A stretch of DNA of 18,916 nt from Balneolaceae bacterium (GTDB taxonomy: Bacteria > Bacteroidota > Rhodothermia > Balneolales > Balneolaceae), in NCBI GenBank assembly GCA_007127395.1, contig SKZL01000060.1, forward strand, positions 1 through 18,916, given 5' to 3'. The position numbers and the translations under genes are program-made. This document shows positions 1 through 7,982 of this stretch, in pieces; the first letter of the stretch is position 1, and each line of letters starts with the position of its first letter. The notes below the pieces were generated by a model. That model was given only the letters and a program-made list of their open reading frames with translations, made no database searches and had not been told where the DNA came from.

Positions 1-406
1 CTCTGCTTCTGGCTGAATTGAGTTGATCAAAATAACTCTGCACTTCAGAGAGTCTTAACGGTTGCGGGGCTCTTTTTTTACAGGCTACCGGGATGTTGGC
101 CATAAGCCTTTCGATCACTTCAGAGTTACTTCCGGTTGCAGTCCGGCAAGGCTTAAAAACCAGGTCATAGTCGATTTCACAGAATTTGGCTGCTGCCAGT
201 CCGCTGGTCCGGCTTCCGACAGAACCGCTTTTGCCTGATAGTGCTTCAAATGCTCCTTCACCGATAAAGCGGGCAGCCATACTGAGATCGGACTTTTCCT
301 CTATCTTTTTAAGATAATCAGCCAGCAATTCGATCTTCCGACTGTTTTTCCGCTCCCGGCGGATTGTTTGCAGGAGTTCACAAAATTGATGAAAAGTTGA
401 TGGCAT
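1..406 (-). CDS. ATP-dependent DNA ligase, N-terminal part (partial, runs off left edge)
   Basis: The reverse strand is open from an ATG at 406 to the window edge, giving 135 residues that begin MPSTFHQFCELLQTI. The segment looks like the N-terminal, all-helical DNA-binding domain of ATP-dependent DNA ligases: an opening FxxLLxxI helix, a KIELLADYLKK helix near residue 30, and an AARFIGEGAF segment near residue 45. The nucleotidyltransferase domain with the catalytic lysine would lie beyond the edge, so activity cannot be judged. The strongest support is context. It starts 10 bp after the stop of a ligase-associated exonuclease, and in many bacteria these two genes sit together, often followed by an Lhr-like helicase and a PdeM-type phosphoesterase. 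The family role is sealing nicks or breaks during repair, distinct from the replicative NAD-dependent LigA. The sequence before the start holds only a weak ribosome-binding site. The alternative, some other helical protein, seems unlikely given the neighbour. Confidence 0.8.
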   Translation of the reverse strand, partial: MPSTFHQFCELLQTIRRERKNSRKIELLADYLKKIEEKSDLSMAARFIGEGAFEALSGKSGSVGSRTSGLAAAKFCEIDYDLVFKPCRTATGSNSEVIERLMANIPVACKKRAPQPLRLSEVQSYFDQLNSARSR

Positions 407-416
407 AAGTCCCGGT

Positions 417-1400
417 TTAATCTTCAGTTTCAGCCACAAGATCCAGAAATGCAGATTCAATCCCCTCTTTCTCAAGGTAGTGTTGAACCACATCGGGGTT
501 GGGTGTATGGGTGATGTATACTTTTTGCGGATTCAGGCTTTTGCAAAAACGGATGAGCTCAAAAAAGTCGAGATGGTCAGAGATGGGAATCAGTCTGTCA
601 GCATTGAGCTGCGTTCGCCTCGATTCATTGGCTGCCCAGCCGGAGCAGTAGGCTATCCGGACTTTAGCCAAATTTGATGCAAAACCCTTGGCAAGCGCAG
701 AAGAGGGAGTTATCAAAATCTTTCCGGCGCATGTATCACGATCATATGCAGTGTAGTTTCCAAGATCAATCCCATGTTTTTCATAAACAGCACAGAGTTT
801 GAAACCGGCTCCGTGAATCATCGTCGGGTGGTTCAGGGGTACCAGTAGATTCATGATTTCCTGAGCTTTACCAAGGTTATAAGCCAGGAATATTGGTGTA
901 GCTTCGTCATGGAGGGATTCTGCCGCAAAGTCCCGCACCTCTTTTGCCAATTCATCACTGCTTTTCCAGCGATAGATCGGCAATCCGAAGGTCGCTTCGG
1001 TGATGAGTATATCGACTTGCTCCGGGGCCCCAAACCCTTCTGTCGCCGGAGAGGGAGGAGTACGGTAATCACCTGTATAGAGCAGCGTTGTATCATCCGT
1101 TTGAATATGGATCATTGCTGAGCCCAGGATGTGTCCGGCCGGGTAGAGGGTTATTTTGCATTTTCCGGCCTCGAAACTTTCTTCAAATTTCAGAGGATTT
1201 GATTCTCCGCTGAAGCCTCTCAGTTTCATCAGTTCAAGTGTAGGTTCTGTAGCGAATGCAACCGTTTTTTTATTACGGGGTATATGATCTGCATGGGCAT
1301 GGCTCACAAAAGTGTATTCGGCTTTCGGATGGTAGCCATCGAGACTTATACCGAGATCAGGGAAATAGAGTCCGTGATATCCTGTTTTTTGGAATCGCAT
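417..1400 (-). CDS. Ligase-associated DNA exonuclease (metallo-beta-lactamase fold)
   Basis: This 327-residue protein is an MBL-fold nuclease of the mRNA 3'-end-processing-factor-like group, matching the usual length of the ligase-associated exonuclease family (about 330 residues). Metal-binding motifs are visible: HAHADH at residues 34-39, PAGHILGSAM with H90, TGDY with D111, TEATFG near 135, SDHLDF with H276, and ITHTPN with H298. All the expected ligands appear intact, so I infer an active metal-dependent nuclease. Known family context is DNA end processing ahead of an ATP-dependent ligase, and the ligase follows directly downstream here. It starts 6 bp after the stop of the small membrane protein, so it should be co-transcribed with oxyR. 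The ATG at 1400 is preceded by a G-rich stretch that could serve as a ribosome-binding site. No signal peptide is visible, so it should be cytoplasmic. Confidence 0.88.
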   Translation of the reverse strand: MRFQKTGYHGLYFPDLGISLDGYHPKAEYTFVSHAHADHIPRNKKTVAFATEPTLELMKLRGFSGESNPLKFEESFEAGKCKITLYPAGHILGSAMIHIQTDDTTLLYTGDYRTPPSPATEGFGAPEQVDILITEATFGLPIYRWKSSDELAKEVRDFAAESLHDEATPIFLAYNLGKAQEIMNLLVPLNHPTMIHGAGFKLCAVYEKHGIDLGNYTAYDRDTCAGKILITPSSALAKGFASNLAKVRIAYCSGWAANESRRTQLNADRLIPISDHLDFFELIRFCKSLNPQKVYITHTPNPDVVQHYLEKEGIESAFLDLVAETED

Positions 1401-1406
1401 GAGAAT

Positions 1407-1838
1407 CTACCCCCGGGTTCTTTCAAGGAGTAAATAAGCCAGCATAAAGCAGATAAAACCGATGGTGATCAGATTTGCAGCTACATAACGGATCTTTCTT
1501 TTCAGGTTTTCTCCGGCTGAGAGAATCGCCTTGGATGTATGAGGCCACATCACCAGAAGCTGTCCCACCATAAAAATGATGAAGAGGATCCAGACACTAA
1601 AGAGCAATTCGATCCATGAAAATGGGAAAAAAGAGAGGACTAAACCCGGCAGGGTAAATAACAGCAGATATTTCAAGACGGTACGCCAGGTACCGGGCGG
1701 TTTTGGATCAGATGCGACTTGGGTGAGATAAACCCTGAAACCCTCACTCTTGATCAGCAGGTAGAAGCCATAGCTTACAAGAAGCGCCCCCAATGATGGA
1801 TAAAATGCCAGGAACCATTGTGCAGAGAACTGTTCCAT
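1407..1838 (-). CDS. Small four-helix membrane protein, unknown function
   Basis: I do not recognise a named family. The protein is about 143 residues and very hydrophobic, with four probable membrane segments near residues 10-30, 54-73, 75-97 and 117-138. A short charged loop (SDPKPPGTWR) lies between helices 1 and 2, and a basic loop (ENLKRKIRY) lies before helix 4. It looks like an inner-membrane protein with no obvious catalytic motif. The ATG at 1838 shares its A with the oxyR stop (TGATG), implying translational coupling; a GTG codon at 1841 directly before it is an alternative start. The next gene begins 6 bp after its stop. Its place between a peroxide sensor and a DNA repair exonuclease suggests co-regulation, but that gives no function. 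It could be a conserved hypothetical of the lineage. Confidence 0.75.
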   Translation of the reverse strand: MEQFSAQWFLAFYPSLGALLVSYGFYLLIKSEGFRVYLTQVASDPKPPGTWRTVLKYLLLFTLPGLVLSFFPFSWIELLFSVWILFIIFMVGQLLVMWPHTSKAILSAGENLKRKIRYVAANLITIGFICFMLAYLLLERTRG

Positions 1839-2770
1839 CACTCTATCAGTACACGTTTTTCAGTTGTTTTGAGAATGACCGGCAGTGAATTGCAAATTGA
1901 TTCACGAAACTCTTTGATGATTGTCTGTTTCAGATGTTTTCTGCCATAAACCAGACGTACTTTTCTTGACGGAACCGGATTTTCAAACTCCTTGATCACT
2001 GCATCCACACAACATTCATCGTGCTCCTGAACAGCCGTCCATGGTAAAAGGGTCATCCCGAAATTTTGCTCTACCAATCTTTTTAAAGTTTCCAGGTTAC
2101 CGCTTTTGAATTCAATGGCAGTCCGCTTCGGCCGCTCATCATCTTTGCAAAGTTTAACGGCCTGGTCTCTGAAACAGTGGCCTTCATTCAGAAGCCAGAT
2201 ATTGGATCGATTCAGGTCTTCTACAGTCAGTTTCTTTTTTTCAGTGAGCGGATGGCTATGTGAAAGGTAACCGACAAAAGGCTCCACAAAGAGATCTTCC
2301 ACATAGATAAAACTCTTTTCAACTGGAGTTGCAATAATTGCTGCATCCAGTTGGTCATTACCCAGTTTTTCCAGCACCTCTTTGGTGAGCAGTTCTTCAA
2401 AAATTAACTCTACAGAGGGGTGCTTTTTAATAAACGAACGCAAAAACAGGGGCACCAGATAGGGCGCAATTGTTGGTATAATACCCACTTTGAATGTGCC
2501 CTTCAGTTCACTCTCTGTGAAATTGGCGATGTCGGTCAGCTGTTTCGACTCTTTCAGTATAATCTTGGCCTGAGCGATGATCTTCTCACCGATTTCAGTA
2601 GGCACAACCGGTGTTTTGGAACGGTCGAAGATGGTAACGCCCATCATATCTTCCATCTTTTGAATCTGCATACTGAGTGTGGGCTGTGTAATAAAACTTT
2701 TTTCCGCTGCAGTGGCAAAATGGCGGTATTTATCGACGGCAACGATGTATGAGAGTTGTGTGAGGGTCAT
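1838..2770 (-). CDS. oxyR: Hydrogen-peroxide-responsive LysR-type regulator OxyR
   Basis: This 310-residue protein has the LysR layout. An N-terminal winged helix-turn-helix spans about residues 1-60 (HFATAAEKSFITQPTLSMQI), then a linker helix, then a substrate-binding-like domain from about 92. What identifies OxyR is the segment NEGHCFRDQAVKLC. It places cysteines at C199 and C208, the same spacing and even the same numbering as the redox pair of E. coli OxyR as I know it, with the intervening RDQA also shared. The family senses peroxide by forming a disulfide between these cysteines and then activates antioxidant genes. The gene is first in a minus-strand run with a membrane protein, exonuclease and ligase. 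Upstream are a promoter-like site (2888-2920) and three 13-bp repeats (2790-2828). No catalase or peroxiredoxin gene is adjacent. Confidence 0.93.
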   Translation of the reverse strand: MTLTQLSYIVAVDKYRHFATAAEKSFITQPTLSMQIQKMEDMMGVTIFDRSKTPVVPTEIGEKIIAQAKIILKESKQLTDIANFTESELKGTFKVGIIPTIAPYLVPLFLRSFIKKHPSVELIFEELLTKEVLEKLGNDQLDAAIIATPVEKSFIYVEDLFVEPFVGYLSHSHPLTEKKKLTVEDLNRSNIWLLNEGHCFRDQAVKLCKDDERPKRTAIEFKSGNLETLKRLVEQNFGMTLLPWTAVQEHDECCVDAVIKEFENPVPSRKVRLVYGRKHLKQTIIKEFRESICNSLPVILKTTEKRVLIE

Positions 2771-2789
2771 AGCTTCAATAATGAAAGTC

Positions 2790-2828
2790 GTTCAATTGTA
2801 ACGTTCAATATAAACATTCAATCAGAAT
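2790..2828. repeat. Three tandem 13-bp repeats upstream of oxyR
   Basis: Three consecutive 13-bp units are visible: GTTCAATTGTAAC, GTTCAATATAAAC and ATTCAATCAGAAT. All share the core TTCAAT. Units 1 and 2 agree at 10 of 13 positions, while unit 3 is more diverged. A fourth TTCAAT lies at 2774-2779. Unit 1 is itself an imperfect palindrome around CAATTG. The array sits 20-58 bp before the oxyR start, between it and the candidate promoter. A role as a protein-binding site, perhaps OxyR autoregulation, is inference. Confidence 0.5.
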
Positions 2829-2887
2829 GATGATCAGGGTTTCCTGACGGGATCCTTAATAGTTCGTTTTAATACCATGGTGATCAA

Positions 2888-2920
2888 CAAAGATAATCTC
2901 AATAGATATCAATTATCAAA
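2888..2920 (-). promoter_or_regulatory. Candidate promoter of the oxyR operon (Bacteroidota-type)
   Basis: Read on the minus strand, TTTG (2920-2917) is followed after 21 bp by TATCTTTG (2895-2888). This fits the TTTG-N19-21-TAnnTTTG pattern known for the primary sigma factor of Bacteroidota. Transcription would begin roughly 110 bp before the oxyR start, leaving a leader that contains the 13-bp repeats. The match could be chance in AT-rich DNA, and whether this host uses that consensus is inferred. Confidence 0.35.
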
Positions 2921-3094
2921 CAGAGATCTGTTCCAGCGGACTATTTCCCGATGCTAAGGCAGAGGAGCTAATCCGGGAAGTTTTTAGTGTTTCAAAAAGG
3001 TAATTTCCACATTAAAGTGAAGAGGATATCAGCTCAATATTTGACTCCTAAAAGGACGGTATCCGGCATGTCCGACAGGCAGGTTCCGGGTTCA

Positions 3095-4162
3095 TTAAAA
3101 GTAAGGAGGCCTATCGAGAGTACTATTATCCAATTCAAGGCAATCACCGCAACCGGGAAACCCGGAGCTGGGACATGGATTGGGTATATAAAACGGAAGA
3201 TCGCCCCGGGTCACAAAAGCGTGTGATGTGTCTTTGGTTGCTGCCTCAAAGTACCCGAGTGCAATTTCATTTTCATTTTCAGTATTAAAGATATTTCCCC
3301 TCACAGTGGCCGGTGGAACATCAAAAATGGTTCCGGATCGATTAATCAGCTGATCAATTTGCTCCCAATAGTTGTATCGTCTCTCTGTAACAGATGAGAG
3401 AATGACATTGAAAACATGTCTGATATAGAACTCTTCCGATTCCACTCTTTTTATGACGAGCTGTTTATTTTCTATCAGATTGGAACTGACTTGATCTGTT
3501 GATAAGAGGGAAACCGTTTGAGGTTCCGTTGCTTGAGTGAAGTAACAGGTTTTTGCGAACGGAGCGAGTGGCCACGGATTTTGCCACTCTCTGAATGCAT
3601 ACACGCTCTCAACATCCCACTTGAGATAGAGTGTTTCTTCGGTTATGGGTAAAATTGTATTGGTGCTGATAAAAATATGCGGTACATCTCTCATGCGGCC
3701 GGATGCGGATGGTTCCTGCAGATTACCGGGTTTAACCAGGGTTTCTGGTCTGCCATTTAATGTTGGCATCGTTTCAGGAATGGATTGATAGTTTCTTCCG
3801 TCCGGCAGTGTGATTTCAATATGATAGGTTTCACCTCTGATTCCCTTAATAATAGTTCCGGGGGCTGAATAGATCCCGGTTTCAGTTTCATTGTACCTTT
3901 CACGGTTACCTTCTCCATCCACCAAATAGATCTCTGCGCCGCTAACCGGCATGGGTAGTGCTGTGGCAGCGTTGGTTAATGCCAGTTCCAGTTTATATGG
4001 GCCGGAATGATTATATATCCCGCCATTCACAACCAGTTGTCCCGAGGTTCTCTCTGTATCAAACGTAATCTCATCAATACAGCCACTCATTATGAATAGT
4101 ACCAGTAAGAGAGTAACCAGCTTTGGCAGCAGAACTTTCGATATTTGGTTGATCCGTTTCAT
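3095..4162 (-). CDS. DUF4249-family outer-membrane lipoprotein
   Basis: This protein of about 355 residues starts with a basic segment and a hydrophobic stretch ending in a lipobox (FIMSGC, C28), so it should be a lipidated, exported protein. A beta-rich N-terminal part follows, with QLVVNGGIYN and a PVSGAEIYLVDGEG repeat-like segment typical of DUF4249. The C-terminus has the family's cysteine-rich tail (PCPSSGFPGCGDC, then DRPPYF at the end). In Bacteroidota this family is usually encoded beside a TonB-dependent receptor with a carboxypeptidase-like domain, as here, and is presumed to act with it at the outer membrane; the substrate is unknown. The ATG at 4162 shares its A with the receptor's stop codon (TGATG). 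An upstream TTG at 4165 is less likely. The tight coupling implies balanced production of the two proteins. Confidence 0.85.
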   Translation of the reverse strand: MKRINQISKVLLPKLVTLLLVLFIMSGCIDEITFDTERTSGQLVVNGGIYNHSGPYKLELALTNAATALPMPVSGAEIYLVDGEGNRERYNETETGIYSAPGTIIKGIRGETYHIEITLPDGRNYQSIPETMPTLNGRPETLVKPGNLQEPSASGRMRDVPHIFISTNTILPITEETLYLKWDVESVYAFREWQNPWPLAPFAKTCYFTQATEPQTVSLLSTDQVSSNLIENKQLVIKRVESEEFYIRHVFNVILSSVTERRYNYWEQIDQLINRSGTIFDVPPATVRGNIFNTENENEIALGYFEAATKDTSHAFVTRGDLPFYIPNPCPSSGFPGCGDCLELDNSTLDRPPYF

Positions 4163-6636
4163 CAAAAGTTCAAGTTGTATGTAAATGAAGGGATGACAGC
4201 ACCTAAAACAGACAATCGATTTGGAGCGGGCACTGCTGCTCCGGGCCTGCGTTGATAGAATACCGAGAACGCATTTCTTCTGCCCAGGATATTGTAAAAT
4301 GTGATATTGGCACTGTCATTGATCCGCCTGTTGGGATCAGGAGTTCGGGCAACCCAGATATTATCAGCGATTAAAAAAGAGAGATCCAATCGAATATAAT
4401 CCGGGATTCGGTTTCTGTTTCTGTCAGTAAAGACCGGTACCGTTGTGCTGTTGTCCAGATAACTGGAACTTATCGCTGTGATCGGCCGGCCGGTTCGCCA
4501 GGTGAAATTAAACGAGAATGCACTGTTTTCACCTAAACTGCGAACGCCCGTCAAATTTACATTGTGCGGCTGGTCATAATTTGAGGGAAACCACTCACCC
4601 CGGTTGATCCTCTCTTCCGGAAAAAAACCATCTGCTTTTACGAATGTTCTCCCAAGTGTGTAGGAGAGCCAACCCGTCCATTTACCACTGTTTTTGCGAA
4701 TATTGAATTCACTTCCATACGCTTTACCTTTGGCTGAAATCAGGTCGGTTTCGATATGGGGATTTAAAAACAGATCTGCAAAATCGATGTATTCGACCAG
4801 GTCATCCACATCCCGATAGTAAAAGTCGATGGAGGTTTCCCAGTTTGTGCCATCAAAGTTTTGGAAATATCCGATCGAGTAGTTGTGAGATTTTTGAGGT
4901 GGCAGGTGAGACGTACTGACTTGCCAGATATCTGCCGGTGTAGGCGAAACACTGTTGGATATTTGATGTAAATATTGACGTGTACGGTTGTAACTGAATT
5001 TGATGGAACTGTCATCAGTTATAGAAATACGTGCCGAAATTCGTGGTTCAAACCCCTGAAAAGAGGCCATTGTTTCGCCCGATGCAAAACGGGTTGAATC
5101 TGTGATGGATGAACCTGTACGCGGAACCCCATCTTGATAGTCGTACAGGATGCCGGGGCCGGTATGATGAAACAGCGAATACCGGACTCCCAGAGATATC
5201 AGTAACTCATCGGTTAAGTCTATCTCATTACCGAGATAGAGAGCAAATTCACGCCCGGAATCTTTATCAACAACTTCAGAAGCGATAACTGAGCTATTGT
5301 GATAGGGTTTAATCGATTCATCATCACTGCTATAGCGAGTCCATTCGATTCCTGCATTAATTGTATGGTTCTGTATTCCTGTATAGAGAAAATTTTCCTG
5401 AAGCCTGAGATAGCCGATACCTGTCTGAAGGTCAAAAGCATCAGGGCCAACCGGTGTAAAATAGGAGCTCTTATAGTTATTTTTGACTGCTGAAAAATCG
5501 GAGAACAGATGGTCTGAAAGGGCACTTCTCCATTTCAGGTTAACGATCCGGTTCTCCCAGGAGTAACCGAACTCATCTGTAAATCTAAACAGATCATGAC
5601 TGCCATAATAGGAGAGTGAAACTCTGTTGTTTGGGTTGACTCTGTAAGAAAGATTCAGATTTGTATCGTAAAAACGTGCACTGCTGTTGTAAACATTTTG
5701 GGGAAGGGAAATTCGCATCATATCTCGTTCTTTTCCCGCAATCCGGAAGATCACTTCAGATGCGGCCCCTCTGCCGGCAATCAAAAAGGAGAGTTTGTCC
5801 CTGATAATGGGCCCTTCAAACATGAGCCTGCCACTGTAAAGGCCGAGTCCGCCGTGTACCTTATACTCCTGCATGGAGCCACTCCGCATCGATACATCCA
5901 GCACTGAAGAGAGACGGCCGCCAAACCGTTCCGGCATGTGGCCTTTGTAGAGGGCATAGCCATCGGTAACATCCGGGTTGAATACCGAAAAGAGTCCGAG
6001 CACATGAGAGGAGTTAAAAATGGGTGCACCATCCATCAAAACCAGGTTCTGATCTTCACGTCCACCTCTCACATTGAATCCCGAGGCACCCTCCCCAACG
6101 GTCTGAACACCCGGCAGAGCCACCAGTGATTGAACCACATCGATCTCACCCATGAATTGGGGTAGTTGGGTCAGGTCTCTGATAGATACAACCTCCACAC
6201 CGGTAACCGCACCCCGGATATTATCGCCAAATCCAACCCCCTCCACAATGATTTCACCCAGATCGAGGTCCCGTTCGATCATCAGAATTTCCATAACGGT
6301 ATCCTCCTCCAGAATAACCTCTTTCGTAATGGACTCCATTCCAAGGTATTGAATCAGTATTGTATAATCGCCTGCGGGCAGCGACAGCTCAAAATATCCA
6401 TCAATATCTGTTGTAACGCCCTGTTCTGTCTCATGAACATAGATGGTGGCACCCTGAAGCGGTTCGCCGGATTCTCTTGCTTTAATATATCCGGTGACCA
6501 TCAGATCGGATTCAGGTATGGGCTTAACCTCCATCGCCAATATATGTAGGGGGTACTCGTATCTGATCTGATTCAGGCTATTCTGATCGTAGCTCCATAA
6601 GACTGATGATATGATCAGAAAAAAAATTACAAACAT
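4162..6636 (-). CDS. TonB-dependent receptor with carboxypeptidase-like regulatory domain
   Basis: The 824-residue protein begins with a hydrophobic signal sequence (MFVIFFLIISSVLWS). Residues about 45-120 form a carboxypeptidase-regulatory-like beta-sandwich (GEPLQGATIYV, DGYFELSLPAGDYT). A plug domain follows at about 135-250, with the recognisable FNVRGGREDQNLVLMDGAPI stretch and PERFGGRLSSVLDV. The rest is a 22-stranded-type barrel rich in aromatic strand ends, finishing with a terminal Phe (TYNLNF) as expected for Bam-assembled barrels. The family imports large substrates across the outer membrane using TonB energy. The substrate cannot be told from sequence. It is shorter than SusC proteins and has no SusD neighbour; its partner is the coupled DUF4249 lipoprotein. 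An AAAAGG-like sequence precedes the start. Length and motifs look intact. Confidence 0.92.
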   Translation of the reverse strand: MFVIFFLIISSVLWSYDQNSLNQIRYEYPLHILAMEVKPIPESDLMVTGYIKARESGEPLQGATIYVHETEQGVTTDIDGYFELSLPAGDYTILIQYLGMESITKEVILEEDTVMEILMIERDLDLGEIIVEGVGFGDNIRGAVTGVEVVSIRDLTQLPQFMGEIDVVQSLVALPGVQTVGEGASGFNVRGGREDQNLVLMDGAPIFNSSHVLGLFSVFNPDVTDGYALYKGHMPERFGGRLSSVLDVSMRSGSMQEYKVHGGLGLYSGRLMFEGPIIRDKLSFLIAGRGAASEVIFRIAGKERDMMRISLPQNVYNSSARFYDTNLNLSYRVNPNNRVSLSYYGSHDLFRFTDEFGYSWENRIVNLKWRSALSDHLFSDFSAVKNNYKSSYFTPVGPDAFDLQTGIGYLRLQENFLYTGIQNHTINAGIEWTRYSSDDESIKPYHNSSVIASEVVDKDSGREFALYLGNEIDLTDELLISLGVRYSLFHHTGPGILYDYQDGVPRTGSSITDSTRFASGETMASFQGFEPRISARISITDDSSIKFSYNRTRQYLHQISNSVSPTPADIWQVSTSHLPPQKSHNYSIGYFQNFDGTNWETSIDFYYRDVDDLVEYIDFADLFLNPHIETDLISAKGKAYGSEFNIRKNSGKWTGWLSYTLGRTFVKADGFFPEERINRGEWFPSNYDQPHNVNLTGVRSLGENSAFSFNFTWRTGRPITAISSSYLDNSTTVPVFTDRNRNRIPDYIRLDLSFLIADNIWVARTPDPNRRINDSANITFYNILGRRNAFSVFYQRRPGAAVPAPNRLSVLGAVIPSFTYNLNF

Positions 6637-6970
6637 AACCTTTTGAACTCTAAAGGTAATTTAATGAGTGATAATTAATTCAGTTAAGGCAATAAGATTG
6701 ATGAATATATGAGAATATGATGATGAAAATTCAAAATTGACATTATTTTTACAGTTTTTAAATTGGAATGAGGGCTGAAGAACTCTTTAACTGAAACAGA
6801 ATTAAATTTGGTGTTGATGCCTAAATGAGGTTGAGATTAAGGATGTCTTTTTGAGGCATTGTCTGTACTTTATTGGGGAATTCTATTTATTTGAAAGTGG
6901 TGGCCAACAAATAACAGGTGTACTTTGAAAGCGACACGTACGAATTTAAAATGAAGAGTTGTTCGGAAAA
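6637..6970. other. Divergent intergenic region between receptor and hydrolase genes
   Basis: This AT-rich region of about 330 bp should hold promoters for the divergent receptor (left) and hydrolase (right). On the plus strand, TAAATTTG at 6803-6810 fits the -7 TAnnTTTG pattern, but no TTTG lies at the expected distance upstream. On the minus strand, TTTA-N19-CAATTTTG matches only partly. A short inverted repeat ATGCCT/AGGCAT frames a stretch near 6817-6860. I see no gene, RNA or convincing operator. Confidence 0.3.
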
Positions 6971-7837
6971 ATGAAAAAAATGGGTTCATTTCTGATTGCA
7001 ATTGCCGGTGGTTATCTATTGATCCTGATCTTGATGTATACCTTTCAGAACAGCCTTCTTTTTATGCCATCAAAGGTGATTTTCCAAACACCTGCAAGTG
7101 CAAACCTCACAGCGGAGGATGCCTGGATTCAAACAGAGGATGGCGTGACCCTGCACGGGTGGTATTTCCCGAATGAAAGCGCTGAACTGGTGGTCGTTTT
7201 GTCCCATGGAAATGCAGGGAATATCAGTGGAAGAATAGCCATTGCAGAATCTCTGCTCAGGAGTGGTGCATCTGTGCTCCTTTATGATTACCGCGGTTAC
7301 GGGCAGAGTGAGGGCTCTCCTTCAGAATCCGGCTTATACAAAGATATTGACGCGGTTGTCTCTTATCTGAAAGACGAAAAAGGTTATACAGAGTGGGATA
7401 TGGTGATGTATGGCCGATCACTTGGCGGTGCCGTTGCAGCTTATGCGGCAACCAAATATGATGTAAGGGGGCTGGTTCTGGATTCTGCATTTCTGAACCT
7501 GAGGGCTATGATACGTGATGTCTATCCTTTTATACCATCTTCTTTGGCCAAATATCAATTTCCGACGGATGAGTATGTCAAAAGCCTGAACCCCGAGATG
7601 CCGGTTGTTGTATTGCACAGCCCCGATGACAGAATCGTAAAAATTGAACAGGGAAGGAAGTTGTATGATCTGATTGAGGACCCTAAACTTTTTGTTGAAT
7701 TGAGGGGAGGGCATAACGATAATTTCTTTGCATCCAGGGATCTGATTGAGGAGATCTGGACTTTTTACATTCGTGGCTTGTGTGACAACTGTTCCATGGA
7801 AGCGAGGACAGGACGCACGCGACAGAGGCCACAGTAG
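6971..7837 (+). CDS. Membrane-anchored alpha/beta hydrolase (ABHD13/17, Bem46-like)
   Basis: This protein of about 288 residues has one N-terminal membrane segment (residues 5-23) followed by an alpha/beta-hydrolase domain. Visible motifs are HGNAGN at 79-84 (oxyanion region), YDYRGYGQSEG near 105, the nucleophile elbow GRSLGG with S150, acidic HSPDDRIV with D219/D220, and GGHND with H248. The triad is therefore complete. The pattern LLFMPSK...DGVTLHGWY...HGNAGN is typical of the Bem46/ABHD17 group, whose members are serine hydrolases with mostly unknown substrates in bacteria. I chose the ATG at 6971, preceded by CGGAAAA, over an in-frame TTG at 6959. The C-terminus ends in a basic tail (ARTGRTRQRPQ). 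It appears to be a single-gene unit; dnaE follows after about 250 bp. Confidence 0.85.
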   Translation: MKKMGSFLIAIAGGYLLILILMYTFQNSLLFMPSKVIFQTPASANLTAEDAWIQTEDGVTLHGWYFPNESAELVVVLSHGNAGNISGRIAIAESLLRSGASVLLYDYRGYGQSEGSPSESGLYKDIDAVVSYLKDEKGYTEWDMVMYGRSLGGAVAAYAATKYDVRGLVLDSAFLNLRAMIRDVYPFIPSSLAKYQFPTDEYVKSLNPEMPVVVLHSPDDRIVKIEQGRKLYDLIEDPKLFVELRGGHNDNFFASRDLIEEIWTFYIRGLCDNCSMEARTGRTRQRPQ

Positions 7838-7982
7838 CGATTTCTCAGATGGACAAAGTAGCGCTGTAAACTTTTCCGGATTTCAGTGATTTTGGATTCA
7901 GCTTTTGATGATACATCACTATATTGCAGATGAAATTTTAATATCCTGAGCTTGGTGTTTTGCCGATAAATAAGTACAAAAG

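Larger units (their letters stand above)
2771..3094. other. Intergenic region between the DUF4249 gene and oxyR (324 bp)
   Basis: There is no convincing gene here. Besides the promoter-like site and the 13-bp repeats, I see one imperfect hairpin: arms TTCCCG (2945-2950) and CGGGAA (2974-2979), with a 23-bp interior. On the plus strand it is followed by GTTTTT, which resembles a weak terminator, but no plus-strand gene precedes it. On the minus strand, where the DUF4249 transcript would end, no T-run follows. How the upstream receptor operon ends is therefore unclear, and read-through into oxyR is possible. Confidence 0.4.

Noticed and set aside
2945..2985. Hairpin TTCCCG/CGGGAA followed by T residues as a plus-strand terminator
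   Set aside because: The stem is only 6 bp with a 23-bp interior and no plus-strand gene lies upstream; kept only as a note in the intergenic entry.
2987..3226. Plus-strand 79-codon frame
   Set aside because: It overlaps the 3' end of the DUF4249 gene antisense, has no recognisable domain, and has no promoter or neighbour to support it.
6166..6549. Plus-strand 127-codon frame opposite the receptor's N-terminal domains
   Set aside because: It is antisense to the plug and carboxypeptidase-like domains, with no domain of its own.
6803..6810. TAAATTTG as promoter of the alpha/beta hydrolase
   Set aside because: The -7 pattern matches but no -33 TTTG is present at 19-21 bp, and the site lies about 160 bp from the start.
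7827..7875. Possible hairpin (ACAG...CTGT) after the hydrolase gene as terminator
   Set aside because: Only about four consecutive pairs form, and no proper T-run follows.
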